Shown: one piece after another, positions 19,346 through 30,233 of the stretch
Position numbering within the stretch: position 1 is the stretch's first letter
Layout: each line of letters begins with the position of its first letter
Assembly (NCBI RefSeq): GCF_001598255.1
Contig: NZ_BCYP01000022.1
Span: 1 to 64,000 of the forward strand
Length of the DNA: 64,000 nucleotides
Source of the DNA: Mitsuaria chitosanitabida ATCC BAA-476 = NBRC 102408
GTDB taxonomy: Bacteria > Pseudomonadota > Gammaproteobacteria > Burkholderiales > Burkholderiaceae_C
Reading direction: 5' to 3'
Made by a program: the position numbers and the translations under genes
Notes under the pieces: model-generated
What the model was told of the DNA's origin: nothing
The model's database searches: none
What the model saw: only the letters and a program-made list of their open reading frames with translations

Positions 19346-19353
19346 CTTCTCCC
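19346..19353 (-). promoter_or_regulatory. Ribosome-binding site fixing the DUF3141 start
   Basis: On the minus strand this reads GGGAGAAG, ending four bases before the ATG at 19341. It supports this start over the in-frame ATGs at about 19404-19419. Confidence 0.6.
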
Positions 19354-19497
19354 TGCGTCGTCGACCCGCCGGAGCCCTTCGTCGGAACCCGGACGGCTTG
19401 TCATGTTGCACCGCAGCATGCATCATCGTCCGCGATCCGTTGTTAAAGCCCGAGGATCACGCAGGGTTAACGGAATTTCACGTCTCAGGGAGCACCA

Positions 19498-20508
19498 GTG
19501 ATCACTTCTCCGCCAGTTCCGCCCACGGGCGTCCGGACCTCGCCGACGCTGTCGTCCGGCGCCCATCCGCCCAGTGCCCATCCCCATTACGACCGGTTGA
19601 TCGACGCCGTGCGCCACCTGCGCCCGTTGCGCATGGCGGTCGTCCATCCCTGCAACGACGTGGCCCTGCTGGCCGCCGCCGAGGCCGCGTCGCTGGGGCT
19701 GATCGAACCGGTGCTGATCGGTCCGGCGGGCAAGGTGTCCGAAGCCGCGGCGCAGGCCGGCGTCGATCTGTCGCGGCTCACGCTGGTCGATGTCCCGCAC
19801 AGCCACGCGGCGGCGGAGGCGGCCGTGGCCATGGCGCTGAAGGGCGAGGTGGACGCGCTCATGAAGGGCAGCCTGCACACCGACGAGCTGATGGGCGCGG
19901 TGGTGCGCCGCGAGGGCGGGCTGCGGACGGCGCGCCGCATCAGCCACTGCTTCGTGATGGACGTGCCCGGACATCCGCAGCCGCTGATCATCTCGGACGC
20001 CGCGATCAACATCGTCCCCACGCTGGAGGACAAGGTCGACATCGTCCAGAACGCCATCGACCTGGCCCATGCCTTGCGGCTCCCGGAGGTGCGGGTGGCG
20101 CTGCTGTCGTCGATGGAGACGGTGAATCCGAAGGTGCCGTCGACGATGGACGCGGCGGCGCTGTGCAAGATGGCCGACCGCGGCCAGATCACCGGCGCGA
20201 TCCTGGACGGCCCGTTGGCGATGGACAACGCCATCGATCCGGAGGCCGCGCGCATCAAGGGCATCGTGTCGCCGGTGGCGGGCAAGGCCAACGTGCTGAT
20301 CGTGCCGGACCTGGACGCCGGCAACATGCTGGCCAAGAGCCTGAGCTTCCTGGCCCAGGCCTATGCGGCGGGCGTGGTCCTGGGGGCGAGGGTGCCCATC
20401 GTGCTGACCAGCCGGGCCGACTCGCGCGCCGCGCGGCTGGCATCCTGCGCACTGGCGTTGATGCTGGCCGAGGCCCGCCGGGCCGGGCGCATCAAGGCCG
20501 TGGGCTGA
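19498..20508 (+). CDS. Phosphate acyltransferase (PTA/PTB family)
   Basis: A 336-residue phosphate acetyl/butyryltransferase-family protein, commonly annotated as bifunctional enoyl-CoA hydratase/phosphate acetyltransferase, although no hydratase domain is present in this length. Family features: 'MAVVHPCNDVALLAAAEAASLGLIEPVLIG', 'DALMKGSLHTDELM', 'HCFVMDVPGHPQPLIISDAAINI', 'GPLAMDNAID' and 'VPDLDAGNMLAKSL'. It starts with GTG at 19498, preceded by AGGGAG; the first ~30 residues are Pro/Ser-rich. It would convert acyl-CoA to acyl phosphate, the substrate of the nearby kinase. It is divergent from DUF3141-fabI-ackA over 156 bases, which should hold both promoters. Confidence 0.9.
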   Translation: MITSPPVPPTGVRTSPTLSSGAHPPSAHPHYDRLIDAVRHLRPLRMAVVHPCNDVALLAAAEAASLGLIEPVLIGPAGKVSEAAAQAGVDLSRLTLVDVPHSHAAAEAAVAMALKGEVDALMKGSLHTDELMGAVVRREGGLRTARRISHCFVMDVPGHPQPLIISDAAINIVPTLEDKVDIVQNAIDLAHALRLPEVRVALLSSMETVNPKVPSTMDAAALCKMADRGQITGAILDGPLAMDNAIDPEAARIKGIVSPVAGKANVLIVPDLDAGNMLAKSLSFLAQAYAAGVVLGARVPIVLTSRADSRAARLASCALALMLAEARRAGRIKAVG

Positions 20509-20544
20509 GAGCACCGAGAGAAGCCGCCGACGAGAAAACGGGCA

Positions 20545-20562
20545 GGGGACCGTGAGGTCCCC
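20545..20562. terminator. Hairpin between convergent acyltransferase and dps
   Basis: A GGGGACC-GTGA-GGTCCCC stem-loop, with outer pairing CGACGA/TCGTCG, sits between convergent genes. On the minus strand it is followed by an A/T-containing tract (CCCGTTTTCTCG), so it fits best as the dps terminator. Confidence 0.55.
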
Positions 20563-20613
20563 GTCGTTCGTCGGCATCGCGCGTTCAGGCGGGTGCCCTC
20601 ACGCGCGGCGCGA

Positions 20614-21135
20614 TCACTCTTCCAGCAGCGAGCGCAGCATCCACGCGGTCTGCTCGTGCACCGTCAGGCGCTGGGTGAGCAGGTCGGCGGTGGGTTCGTC
20701 GCTGGCCTTGTCGACCAGGTCGAACAGCGCGCGGGCGGTGCGGGCCACGCCTTCATGGCCGTCCACCAGGATGCGGACCATGTCCAGCGCCTTGGGCGGC
20801 GTGGCGGGGGCGTCCGGCAGCGAGCTCAGCTGCGCGAACTGCGCGTAGGAACCCGGCGCCTTGTGGCCCAGCGAGCGGATGCGCTCGGCGACCGGGTCGA
20901 CCGCGTTCCACAGCTCGGTGTACTGGGCCATGAACATCGCGTGCAGCGAGTTGAACATCGGCCCCGTCACGTTCCAGTGGAAGTTGTGCGTGGTCAGGTA
21001 CAGCGTGTAGGTGTCCGCCAGCAGCTTGGACAGGCCTTGCGCGATCGCGGCGCGGTCCTTGTCGCTGATGCCGATCTGGATGGACGGCGCGCCCTTGGCG
21101 GATGCCTTGGCGGGAGAGGGGCTCTTCTTGGCCAT
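20614..21135 (-). CDS. dps: Dps-family DNA-protecting ferritin-like protein
   Basis: Dps stores iron with hydrogen peroxide as oxidant and coats DNA in stress. The 173-residue protein has the ferroxidase region '[23 protein letters not shown]' and '[23 protein letters not shown]', then '[19 protein letters not shown]'. The Lys-rich N-terminal tail ('[17 protein letters not shown]') is the kind that binds DNA in E. coli Dps. A clear AAGGAG ribosome site precedes the ATG at 21135. It is downstream of katA and oxyR on the same strand, in line with OxyR control of peroxide defence. Confidence 0.95.
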   Translation of the reverse strand: MAKKSPSPAKASAKGAPSIQIGISDKDRAAIAQGLSKLLADTYTLYLTTHNFHWNVTGPMFNSLHAMFMAQYTELWNAVDPVAERIRSLGHKAPGSYAQFAQLSSLPDAPATPPKALDMVRILVDGHEGVARTARALFDLVDKASDEPTADLLTQRLTVHEQTAWMLRSLLEE

Positions 21136-21247
21136 CGAGGGACTCCTTAGGGGAATGAATGAAACAAGAAAGACGCCGCGCAGCCTAACCCATCTGTGTG
21201 ACCCGGGGCGAGGCGGCGAGGCGTCCGATGGGCGTGACGCGACCCGA

Positions 21248-21355
21248 TCAGGCCACGCTGTGACGCATCCAGTCGACGAGCGTCTGGACGTTCAGCGCGG
21301 ACCCGGCCGCGACCAGCAGCCAGCCGATGGTGCGTTGTCCTGATTTCGGGGTCAT
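21248..21355 (-). CDS. 35-residue hydrophobic peptide between katA and dps
   Basis: A very short gene, missed by usual length cut-offs. It encodes a 35-residue peptide with a basic N-terminus ('MTPKSGQRT'), then one possible membrane or amphipathic helix ('[21 protein letters not shown]'), ending HSVA. The support is a near-ideal ribosome site (AAGGAG six bases before ATG), a normal stop, codon use like the neighbours, and its place 62 bases after katA and 112 before dps on the same strand. I do not recognise a family. It could act in the envelope during peroxide stress; that is a guess. Confidence 0.6.
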   Translation of the reverse strand: MTPKSGQRTIGWLLVAAGSALNVQTLVDWMRHSVA

Positions 21356-21361
21356 GTCGTG

Positions 21362-21367
21362 CTCCTT
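21362..21367 (-). promoter_or_regulatory. Ribosome-binding site of the 35-residue peptide
   Basis: Reads AAGGAG on the minus strand, six bases before the ATG at 21355. It is the main reason for treating this tiny frame as a gene. Confidence 0.6.
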
Positions 21368-21417
21368 GCAAATGAAATCGACGCCGACGTCCGCCGTCGA
21401 CGTCACCCGCGCGGCGA

Positions 21418-22902
21418 TCAGGCCGTGTGCTCGATGTCCAGTGCGCTGAGCGCGGCGCGGACGACCCGGCCGTAGTCGGGATCCGCCTTGTCGAAGTGGC
21501 CCAGTTGGCGGTCGATGATGAAGGCCGGCACGCCGCGCATGGACTCGGCGATGTTGCGGCCCAGGCGCTGCTGCTGCTCCGCGCCCAGCAGGCGGAACAG
21601 GGCGCCGGGCTGGCCGTAGTCGTCGTTGCCCGCGCGGTGGTCGAAGCGGGCCGCGTCGCCGGTCAGGCGCAGCGGGGGCTCGGCCACGGAGGGATCCTGC
21701 GTCGCGCCGCCGAAGCTGTTGGGCTCGTAGTAGGCGTCCGCGTTGCCGGTGGGCGTGCGGAAGAACTTCATCGAGCCATCCTTGTGATAGTGATGGACCG
21801 GGCACTGCGGCTTGTTGACCGGGAGCGCCTCGTAATGCGTGCCCAGGCGATAGCGGTGCGCGTCGGCGTAGCTGAAGATGCGGGCCTGCAGCACGCGGTC
21901 CGGGCTGAAACCGATGCCGGGCACGACGTTGCTCGGGGAGAAGGCGGCCTGCTCGATCTCCTCGAAGTAGTTCTCGGGATTGCGGTTGAGCTCCAGCACG
22001 CCGACCTCGATCAGCGGGTAGTCCGCATGGGGCCAGACCTTGGTCAGGTCGAAGGGGTTGTACGGGGTCTTGTCGGCGTCGAGCTCGGGCATGACCTGCA
22101 CGAACATCGTCCACTGCGGGAACTCGCCCTTGCCGATGGCGCCGAACAGGTCTTCCTGGAAGCTCTCGCGGGTCTGCGCGATGACGGCCGAGGCTTCGGC
22201 GTTGGTCATCGTGCGATGGCCCTGGCGGGTCTTGAAGTGGAACTTGACCCAGAAGCGCTCGCCGTCGGCGTTCCAGAAGCTGAAGGCGTGGGAGCCGTAG
22301 CCGTTCATGAAGCGCGGGCTGACGGGGATGCCGCGATCGCTCATCAGGATGGTGACCTGGTGCAGCGACTCGGGCGAGAGGCTCCAGAAGTCCCAGGCCG
22401 CGGTGGCCGATCGCAGGTTGCTGACCGGGTGGCGCTTCTGGGTGCGGATGAAGTCGGGGAACTTGAGCGGGTCGCGGATGAAGAAGACCGGCGTGTTGTT
22501 GCCCACCAGGTCCCAGTTGCCCTCGTCCGTGTAGAACTTGAGCGCGAAGCCGCGCACGTCGCGTTCGGCGTCGGCGGCGCCCTGCTCGCCGGCGACGGTC
22601 GAGAAGCGGGCCAGCATCGGCGTCTGCTTGCCGACCTCGGCGAAGAGCTTGGCGCGGGTGAAGCGGGAGATGTCGTGGGTGACGGTGAGGGTGCCGAAGG
22701 CGCCCCAGCCCTTGGCGTGGACGGCGCGCTCGGGGATGCGCTCGCGGTTCTGGTGGGCCAGCTTCTCGAGCAGCTGGTAGTCCTGCATCAGGACCGGGCC
22801 GCGGGGGCCGGCGGTCAGGGTGTTCTGGTTGTCGGCGATGGGCGCGCCGGCGGTCGTGGTCATGACCGGGCACTGGGCGGGATGATGGGGCTTGGCGCTC
22901 AT
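21418..22902 (-). CDS. katA: Catalase (monofunctional haem, KatA type)
   Basis: A 494-residue small-subunit clade-3-like catalase that breaks down hydrogen peroxide in the cytoplasm. The distal haem histidine region is '[25 protein letters not shown]' and the proximal haem tyrosine lies in '[23 protein letters not shown]'. Asn in '[13 protein letters not shown]...' and '[10 protein letters not shown]' are conserved. GAGGAG precedes the ATG at 22902. Directly downstream of oxyR on the same strand with a repeat-rich 190-base gap (possible OxyR sites), then the small peptide and dps follow. No signal peptide. Confidence 0.96.
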   Translation of the reverse strand: MSAKPHHPAQCPVMTTTAGAPIADNQNTLTAGPRGPVLMQDYQLLEKLAHQNRERIPERAVHAKGWGAFGTLTVTHDISRFTRAKLFAEVGKQTPMLARFSTVAGEQGAADAERDVRGFALKFYTDEGNWDLVGNNTPVFFIRDPLKFPDFIRTQKRHPVSNLRSATAAWDFWSLSPESLHQVTILMSDRGIPVSPRFMNGYGSHAFSFWNADGERFWVKFHFKTRQGHRTMTNAEASAVIAQTRESFQEDLFGAIGKGEFPQWTMFVQVMPELDADKTPYNPFDLTKVWPHADYPLIEVGVLELNRNPENYFEEIEQAAFSPSNVVPGIGFSPDRVLQARIFSYADAHRYRLGTHYEALPVNKPQCPVHHYHKDGSMKFFRTPTGNADAYYEPNSFGGATQDPSVAEPPLRLTGDAARFDHRAGNDDYGQPGALFRLLGAEQQQRLGRNIAESMRGVPAFIIDRQLGHFDKADPDYGRVVRAALSALDIEHTA

Positions 22903-23008
22903 GGGGGCACTCCTCGATGCTGGGACTGGCTTTGTAGGCCGCTTCGATGGCCCGGGCCTCTCCCGGAGGAGGGGCGCCGGATCGGCATGAGGAGAGACTT
23001 TAGGGATT

Positions 23009-23053
23009 GGCTATTGATGAGGCTATTTGAATAGCCTAAGCGCGACCATAGCC
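23009..23053. promoter_or_regulatory. Cluster of four GGCTAT/ATAGCC half-sites upstream of katA
   Basis: GGCTAT at 23009-23014 and 23021-23026 is followed by ATAGCC at 23031-23036 and 23048-23053. The inner two form a perfect dyad GGCTAT-TTGA-ATAGCC. OxyR operators are built from ATAG/CTAT half-sites, and oxyR is the gene just upstream. The spacing (12, 10 and 17 between starts) differs from the E. coli ATAG-N7-CTAT pattern, so OxyR binding is likely but not certain. Confidence 0.5.
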
Positions 23054-23092
23054 AAAATCAAAGTGAGCGATTGAGCGCCTGCAGGCGCTCGC

Positions 23093-24013
23093 TCACGACA
23101 AGCGCTCCACCCCCTTCAGCTCGCACGCATAGACCGCATTGCGCAGGGCGGCGACGGCCTCGTAGCGGGTGAAGGTGCGGCGCCAGGCCAGCACCACGCG
23201 GCGCGTCGGGGCCGGGGCCTCGAAGGGCACGTAGCGCAGGTGCGCCGGGACCACGTCCGGCACGCTCAGCGCCGGCACCACGGTCACGCCCATCCCGGAC
23301 GCCACCATGTGCTTGATCGTCTCCAGCGAGCTCCCCTCGAAACTCTTGCGGATGCCCTCCGCGTCGGTCGAGAAGCGCGCGAACTCCGGGCAGACCTCCA
23401 GCACGTGATCGCGGAAGCAGTGACCGTTGCCCAGCAGCAGCATGGTCTCGGCCTTGAGCTCCTCGGCGCTGATGCGCTCCTTCTTGGCCAGCGGGTGGGA
23501 GGCGGGAACCGCGACGACGAAGGACTCGTCGTACAGCGGCGCCACCGCCAGGCCGGCGTCGGGGAAGGGCTCGGCCATGATGGCGCAGTCCAGCTCCCCG
23601 GTGCGCAGCATGTCCAGCAGCTTCTGGGTGAAGTTCTCCTGCAGCATCAGCGGCATGCGTGGGTAGAGGTCGATGCAATGCTTGACCAGCTCCGGCAGCA
23701 GATACGGGCCGATCGTGTAGATGATGCCCAGCCGCAGCGGCCCGTCCAGCGGGTCCTTGCCGCGCTTGGCGATGTCCTTGATCGCGCTGGCCTGCTCGAT
23801 CACCGACTGGGCCTGGCGCACGATGTCCTCGCCCAGCGGGGTCATGGTCACCTCGTTGGCGCCGCGCTCGAAGATCTTGACGTCCAGCTCCTCTTCCAGC
23901 TTCTTGATCGCGACCGACAAGGTCGGCTGCGACACGAAACAGGCTTCGGCCGCGCGGCCGAAATGGCGCTCGCGGGCGACGGCGACGATGTAGCGCAATT
24001 CGGTGAGGGTCAT
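23093..24013 (-). CDS. oxyR: Hydrogen-peroxide-sensing LysR regulator OxyR
   Basis: A 306-residue LysR protein. The HTH is '[29 protein letters not shown]'. The two redox cysteines that form the activating disulfide in E. coli OxyR fall at exactly the same numbers, Cys199 and Cys208, in '[13 protein letters not shown]'. The start at 24013 ('[10 protein letters not shown]') gives this alignment; an ATG three codons upstream is the alternative. katA follows on the same strand, then a small peptide and dps. panB is divergent, 86 bases away. Confidence 0.95.
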   Translation of the reverse strand: MTLTELRYIVAVARERHFGRAAEACFVSQPTLSVAIKKLEEELDVKIFERGANEVTMTPLGEDIVRQAQSVIEQASAIKDIAKRGKDPLDGPLRLGIIYTIGPYLLPELVKHCIDLYPRMPLMLQENFTQKLLDMLRTGELDCAIMAEPFPDAGLAVAPLYDESFVVAVPASHPLAKKERISAEELKAETMLLLGNGHCFRDHVLEVCPEFARFSTDAEGIRKSFEGSSLETIKHMVASGMGVTVVPALSVPDVVPAHLRYVPFEAPAPTRRVVLAWRRTFTRYEAVAALRNAVYACELKGVERLS

Positions 24014-24099
24014 GGCCGGCATTGTCCTCAGAAAGCGCCCTCCTGGCACCGCCGGTACACTGCCGCCCCACCCATGGGCCTCCCTTCCAGGGGACACGC

Positions 24100-25813
<1,714 letters not shown>

Positions 25814-25828
25814 TCCGCGGCGCCGAGA

Positions 25829-25874
25829 GGCGCCGGATCGACGGGGCATGGACGCCCTCGGGCGCCGGATCGAC
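25829..25874. repeat. 14-bp direct repeat downstream of panC
   Basis: GGCGCCGGATCGAC occurs at 25829-25842 and again at 25861-25874. The region 25814-26070 carries no gene. The repeat may be a remnant duplication or part of the panC terminator region; no function is evident. Confidence 0.4.
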
Positions 25875-26070
25875 AGCGCGCCGATGCCCGACCGGCGGGG
25901 ACTTTCCTGGACGCTGGGTGAACTGCAACACCCGGTTAAGAAAGCGTTAGGGAAAGCCTGGGGTGCTCTCGTGCGGCGCACGCACGGCGGGGCTGGATTG
26001 TGTCGGGGCTGACACGATACTGCGCGCTTTCCACGCCCGACCGGGAGTCACGAACTCCCCGCCTCCTCCC

Positions 26071-26763
26071 ATGAAGTCCCACACCATCCCGAACGCCGGC
26101 CGTCTGCTGGCCCTGTCCGCCGCGCTCGGCGGCGCCGTCTTCCTGGCCGCCTGCGGCGGCGGTGGCGGCGATTCCGGCCCGCTCCTGCCCAAGCCGAACC
26201 CCGTGACCGTCGCGCCGACGACCAGCTGCAGCGCCGCGGGCATCGCCGCATCGACCGCCAGCACGGCCGCGCACACGGTCTGCATGCTGACCAGCGACGG
26301 TGAGATCGTCGTCGCGCTGGACGCCCGCGCGCCGCTGAGCGTCGACAACTTCCTGAAGTACGTCAACGCCAAGTTCTACGACAACACCATCTTCCATCGC
26401 GTGGTGCCCAACTTCGTGGCGCAGGGCGGCGGCTTCGTCAGCGGCGGCGCGGCCAAGACCGGCCTGAACGCGGCGATCAAGCTGGAATCCAACATCGCCG
26501 GCCTGTCCAACAAGAAGTACACGATCGGCATGGCGCGCACCGCGGCCGCCGACTCGGCGACCAGCCAGTTCTACTTCAACAGCGTCGACAACAGCGGCCA
26601 GCTGGACTACAAGGACGCGCTGAACCCCGGCTACGCGGTCTTCGGCAGCGTCATCTCGGGCACGGCCACGATCGACAAGATCAACGCCGAGCCGCAACTG
26701 GCTCCCGGCGCCGACACCCCGGCGACCGAGGTCCTGCTGTACTGGGCCATCCAGCTGAAGTGA
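26071..26763 (+). CDS. Lipoprotein cyclophilin-type peptidyl-prolyl isomerase
   Basis: A 230-residue lipoprotein with lipobox 'FLAAC' (Cys28), a Gly-rich spacer and a cyclophilin domain from about residue 75: 'DGEIVVALDARAPLSVDNFLKYVNAKFYDNTIFHRVVPNFVAQGGGF'. The catalytic Arg is in 'FHRV'. The segment 'GMARTAAADSATSQFYFN' matches the usual 'MAR...DSATSQFFIN'. It should help fold envelope proteins from a lipid-anchored position. The ATG at 26071 gives a proper lipoprotein signal, although an earlier in-frame start exists. No strong Shine-Dalgarno is seen. Confidence 0.9.
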   Translation: MKSHTIPNAGRLLALSAALGGAVFLAACGGGGGDSGPLLPKPNPVTVAPTTSCSAAGIAASTASTAAHTVCMLTSDGEIVVALDARAPLSVDNFLKYVNAKFYDNTIFHRVVPNFVAQGGGFVSGGAAKTGLNAAIKLESNIAGLSNKKYTIGMARTAAADSATSQFYFNSVDNSGQLDYKDALNPGYAVFGSVISGTATIDKINAEPQLAPGADTPATEVLLYWAIQLK

Positions 26764-26912
26764 TCGACGACCGGCCCGCGCGGCCGGTCCCGCCCAGCGC
26801 CGCCGCGGGGTCCTCCTGGGACCGCCGGCGGCGTTGTCGTTGGTGGCCGCTCGCGGCCACGGCGCGGGCCGTTGCGAGGCCATGGCGCGGGCCGTGACGC
26901 GCGCGGACGGGA

Positions 26913-29060
26913 TCAGGCCTTGAGGTACTCGGTCTTGTGGCCGAGCCAGCGCTCCACCTGCAGCTGCGCGGCGCGCGGCTGTTCGTCGAGCAGCTTGGGC
27001 GCCAGCGCCCGCGCCGCGCTCAGCAGCGGCGCGTCCTCCTGCAGATCGGCGAAGCGCAGCAGCTGCGCGCCGCTCTGGCGCGCGCCCATGAACTCGCCGG
27101 GGCCGCGGATGTCCAGGTCGCGCCGCGCGATCTCGAAGCCGTCGGTGGTCTCGGCCATCGCGCGCAGCCGCGACTTGCCGGTGTCCGACAGCGGCCCGGT
27201 GTAGATCAGCACGCACACGCTCGCGACCGAGCCCCGACCCACGCGTCCGCGCAGCTGGTGCAGCTGCGACAGGCCGAAGCGCTCGGCATGCTCGATCACC
27301 ATCACGCTGGCGTTGGGCACGTCGACGCCGACCTCGATCACCGTGGTCGCGACCAGCACGCTCAGCTGTCCGCCGCTGAACAGCGACATCACCGCGGCCT
27401 TCTCCGCCGGCGGCATGCGGCCGTGCAGCAGCCCCACCATGCGGCCGGGCAGCGCGGCGCTGAGCTCGGCGTGGGTCTCGGTGGCGTTCTTCAGGTCCAG
27501 CGCCTCGGACTCCTCGATCAGCGGGCAGACCCAGTAGACCTGGCGCCCGTCCTCGACCGACGCGGCGATCTTCTCGATCACGTCGTCGCGCCGTCCGTCG
27601 GCGAAGACGCGCGTGACGATGGGGCTGCGGCCGGGCGGCAGCTCGTCGATGGTGGACACGTCCAGGTCGGCGAAGTAGGTCATCGCCAGGGTGCGCGGGA
27701 TGGGCGTGGCGCTCATCATCAGCAGGTGGGGCTCCAGCGGGCCCGAACCCGGCGTGGAGGGATCCGCCACGCCGGCCGCCTCGTCGGCGAGCTTCTTGCG
27801 CAGCGCCAGTCGCTGCGCGACGCCGAAGCGATGCTGCTCGTCGATGATCGCCAGCCCCAGCCGGTGGAAGCGCACCTTGTCCTCGATGACCGCGTGCGTG
27901 CCGACGATCAGCGTGGCCTCGCCAGAGGCGGCCGCGTCCAGCATCTTCTGCCGCGCCTTGCCCTTGACGCTGCCGGTGATCCACGCGACGCGGATGCCCA
28001 GCGGCTCCAGCCAGCCGATCAGCTTGCGGAAGTGCTGCTCGGCCAGGATCTCGGTGGGCGCCATCAGCGCGCACTGCCAACCCGCGTCGATGGCCACGGC
28101 CGCGGCGATCGCGGCCACCACGGTCTTGCCCGAGCCCACGTCCCCCTGCAGCAGCCGGTGCATGGGCTGCGGGCGCGCGAGGTCGCCGGCGATCTCCTCG
28201 CACACGCGCCGCTGCGCGCCGGTCAGCGCGAAGGGCAGGGCGGCGAGCAGCCGCTCATGCAGTCCGCCCGGCTGGCCGCGCAAGGCGGGCGCGCGCAGAT
28301 GGGCGCGCTCGCGCTGGGCGCGTTGCTGGCTGAGCTGCTGGGCCAGCAGCTCCTCGAACTTGAGCCGCTGCCAGGCCGGATGGGTGTGGTCCTCCAGCGT
28401 GGAGAGTCCGGCCGAGGGCGGCGGGTGGTGCAGGAAGTTGAGCGCGTCGCGCAGCGGCGGCAGGCCGCGCGGGATCAGCGCCTGCGGCAGCACCTCGTCC
28501 AGCGGGGCGCGTCGCAGCCCTGAGGCGACGGCCTTGCGCAGGTAGGCCTGCGGCAGCTGCGCGCTGGTCGGATAGACCGGCGTGAGCGAGGTCGCCAGCG
28601 GCGTGTCCGCCTCGACCTTGCGGAAGTTGGGGTGGACCATCTCGCGGCCGAAGAAGCCGACGCGGATCTCGCCGCGCACCCGCACGCGCGCGCCCACGGC
28701 CAGGGTCTTCTGGTGCGAGGGATAGAAGTGCAGGAAGCGCAGCAGCAGCAGGGCGCCCTCGTCGTCGCGCAGCTTGACCAGCAGCTGGCGGCGGCCACGC
28801 ATCTCGATGCGGCTCTCGATCACCTCGCCCTCGCATTGCAGCGTGTCGCCGTCGCGGGCGTCGCCCAGCGGGGCCAGCGTGGTCTCGTCCTCGTAGCGCA
28901 GCGGCAGGTGCAGCGCCAGGTCGATGTCGCGCGTCAGGCCGAGCTTCTCCATGGCTTTCTGCGGGGCGGATTTCTGCGCCGGCGCCGCCTTGGCCGGCGC
29001 GTCGCCACCGGCCGCGCCGGGCGGCGGCTTCGACGACGGAACGGATCGGGCCTCGGACAT
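26913..29060 (-). CDS. recG: ATP-dependent DNA helicase RecG
   Basis: RecG remodels stalled replication forks and Holliday junctions. The 715-residue protein has the N-terminal wedge/OB domain (about 60-170), then helicase motifs: Walker A 'GDVGSGKTVVA' (about 306), 'APTEILAEQH', DEQH box 'IIDEQHRFGV' (about 405), 'MSATPIPRTLAMT', 'TTVIEVGVDVPNASVMVI' and 'QLRGRVGRG'. The ATG at 29060 ('MSEARSVPSS') is chosen; the longer frame is antisense-like. An Ala/Pro/Lys-rich linker occupies residues 10-45. It converges on the cyclophilin gene across 149 bases that hold only GC-rich inverted repeats. Confidence 0.95.
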   Translation of the reverse strand: MSEARSVPSSKPPPGAAGGDAPAKAAPAQKSAPQKAMEKLGLTRDIDLALHLPLRYEDETTLAPLGDARDGDTLQCEGEVIESRIEMRGRRQLLVKLRDDEGALLLLRFLHFYPSHQKTLAVGARVRVRGEIRVGFFGREMVHPNFRKVEADTPLATSLTPVYPTSAQLPQAYLRKAVASGLRRAPLDEVLPQALIPRGLPPLRDALNFLHHPPPSAGLSTLEDHTHPAWQRLKFEELLAQQLSQQRAQRERAHLRAPALRGQPGGLHERLLAALPFALTGAQRRVCEEIAGDLARPQPMHRLLQGDVGSGKTVVAAIAAAVAIDAGWQCALMAPTEILAEQHFRKLIGWLEPLGIRVAWITGSVKGKARQKMLDAAASGEATLIVGTHAVIEDKVRFHRLGLAIIDEQHRFGVAQRLALRKKLADEAAGVADPSTPGSGPLEPHLLMMSATPIPRTLAMTYFADLDVSTIDELPPGRSPIVTRVFADGRRDDVIEKIAASVEDGRQVYWVCPLIEESEALDLKNATETHAELSAALPGRMVGLLHGRMPPAEKAAVMSLFSGGQLSVLVATTVIEVGVDVPNASVMVIEHAERFGLSQLHQLRGRVGRGSVASVCVLIYTGPLSDTGKSRLRAMAETTDGFEIARRDLDIRGPGEFMGARQSGAQLLRFADLQEDAPLLSAARALAPKLLDEQPRAAQLQVERWLGHKTEYLKA

Positions 29061-29284
29061 GGGGCGGCATTCTGCCTGCGCCGTTTCCCGTCTCCGCGGA
29101 GTCACGCCCGTCGTGGCATCGGGGAGCGCCCGCCAGCGCGGACGACCTTCGTCGGATCGCCACGTCGCCACCCGGGTCTGTGAGTACGCGGAGGGCCCGC
29201 GCCGCCTGCTAGGCTCGCGCCCGTGCGGCCCCCGGAGCGGGCCGCGTGACTGGCCGACTCCGCCCGATCGGGCCCCCACCGTCC

Positions 29285-30055
29285 ATGACCTCCCGACGCG
29301 ACTGCCTGCTCCACCTCACCGCCGTGGCCGTCGGCGCCACCGCCGCCGGACTGGGCGTGCCCGCGCGCGCCGCGGACGCGCCGCTGCGCCTGGTCGCCAC
29401 CGAGTTCCCGCCCTACACCGGCAGCGCGCTGCCCGGCGGCGGCATCGCCAGCGAGATCACGCGGGCCGCGCTCGCCCAGGCCGGCCAGTCGGTGACCCTG
29501 AGCTTCCGACCCTGGGCGCGCGCGCTGCTGGAGTTCCAGCGCGGTGACTTCGACGCCGTCGTCGGCGCCTGGCGCTCCGCCGAGCGCGAACGCACGATGC
29601 GCTTCCCGACCCCGCTGGGCATCCTCAACCAGATCGGCTTCATGGCGCGCGCCGGGGCCGGGCTGCGCGTGGACGACCTGAGCGCGCTGCAAGGCAAGCG
29701 CATCGGCGTGGTCAACGGGTATGCGAACCCGGAGCGTTTCGAGGCCGCCAAGCTGCCGGTCGAAGGCGCGGTCGACGACCTGGCCAACCTGCGCAAGCTG
29801 CTGGCCGGCCGCGTCGACCTGGCGCTGATCGACAAGGGCGTGGCCATGCATCTGCTCGAGACCCAGCTGCGCGAAGGGGCGGGCAAGCTGGTCTGGCTGG
29901 AGCCCGCCGTGGCGGAGATCCCGCTGTACACCGCCTTCTCTCGCACCCGGCCGGAGGGCGAGCGGCAGGCCGCCGCCTTCGCGCGCGGCATCGGGGACAT
30001 GCAGTCCAGCGGTCGCCTGGCCGCGCTGCTGCACCAGGGCGCGCGCTGGCAGTGA
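29285..30055 (+). CDS. Stand-alone periplasmic solute-binding protein (SBP_bac_3), possible Tat signal
   Basis: A 256-residue type-2 binding protein. The signal peptide begins '[24 protein letters not shown]', with a twin-arginine pair, cut near 'ARAADAP'. The mature part opens '[19 protein letters not shown]', typical for amino-acid-type binding proteins. No transporter permease is adjacent. It shares '[12 protein letters not shown]' and surrounding pattern with the protein at 10733-11542. Divergent from recG by 224 bases. Confidence 0.85.
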   Translation: MTSRRDCLLHLTAVAVGATAAGLGVPARAADAPLRLVATEFPPYTGSALPGGGIASEITRAALAQAGQSVTLSFRPWARALLEFQRGDFDAVVGAWRSAERERTMRFPTPLGILNQIGFMARAGAGLRVDDLSALQGKRIGVVNGYANPERFEAAKLPVEGAVDDLANLRKLLAGRVDLALIDKGVAMHLLETQLREGAGKLVWLEPAVAEIPLYTAFSRTRPEGERQAAAFARGIGDMQSSGRLAALLHQGARWQ

Positions 30056-30233
30056 GCGCGAGGCGGGGCGATCCCGCCGGCGGACGCATGGGACAATCGC
30101 GGCCTCCCCGCACCGACCGGGGCCTGGCGGCGTCCCCGAGGGCCCGGACAGGCCCGGCGGCCTCGGTGGCCCCGCGCGGCCGGTGCGATTCCCCCTCTCC
30201 GATTGGCACGGGTCCGTCCGGCCCTCAACGCGC

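Noticed and set aside
14822-19446. Long plus-strand frames (14822-16963 and 17056-19446) opposite the DUF3141-FabI-AckA operon
   Set aside because: Composition is not protein-like and they lie fully antisense to well-supported genes.
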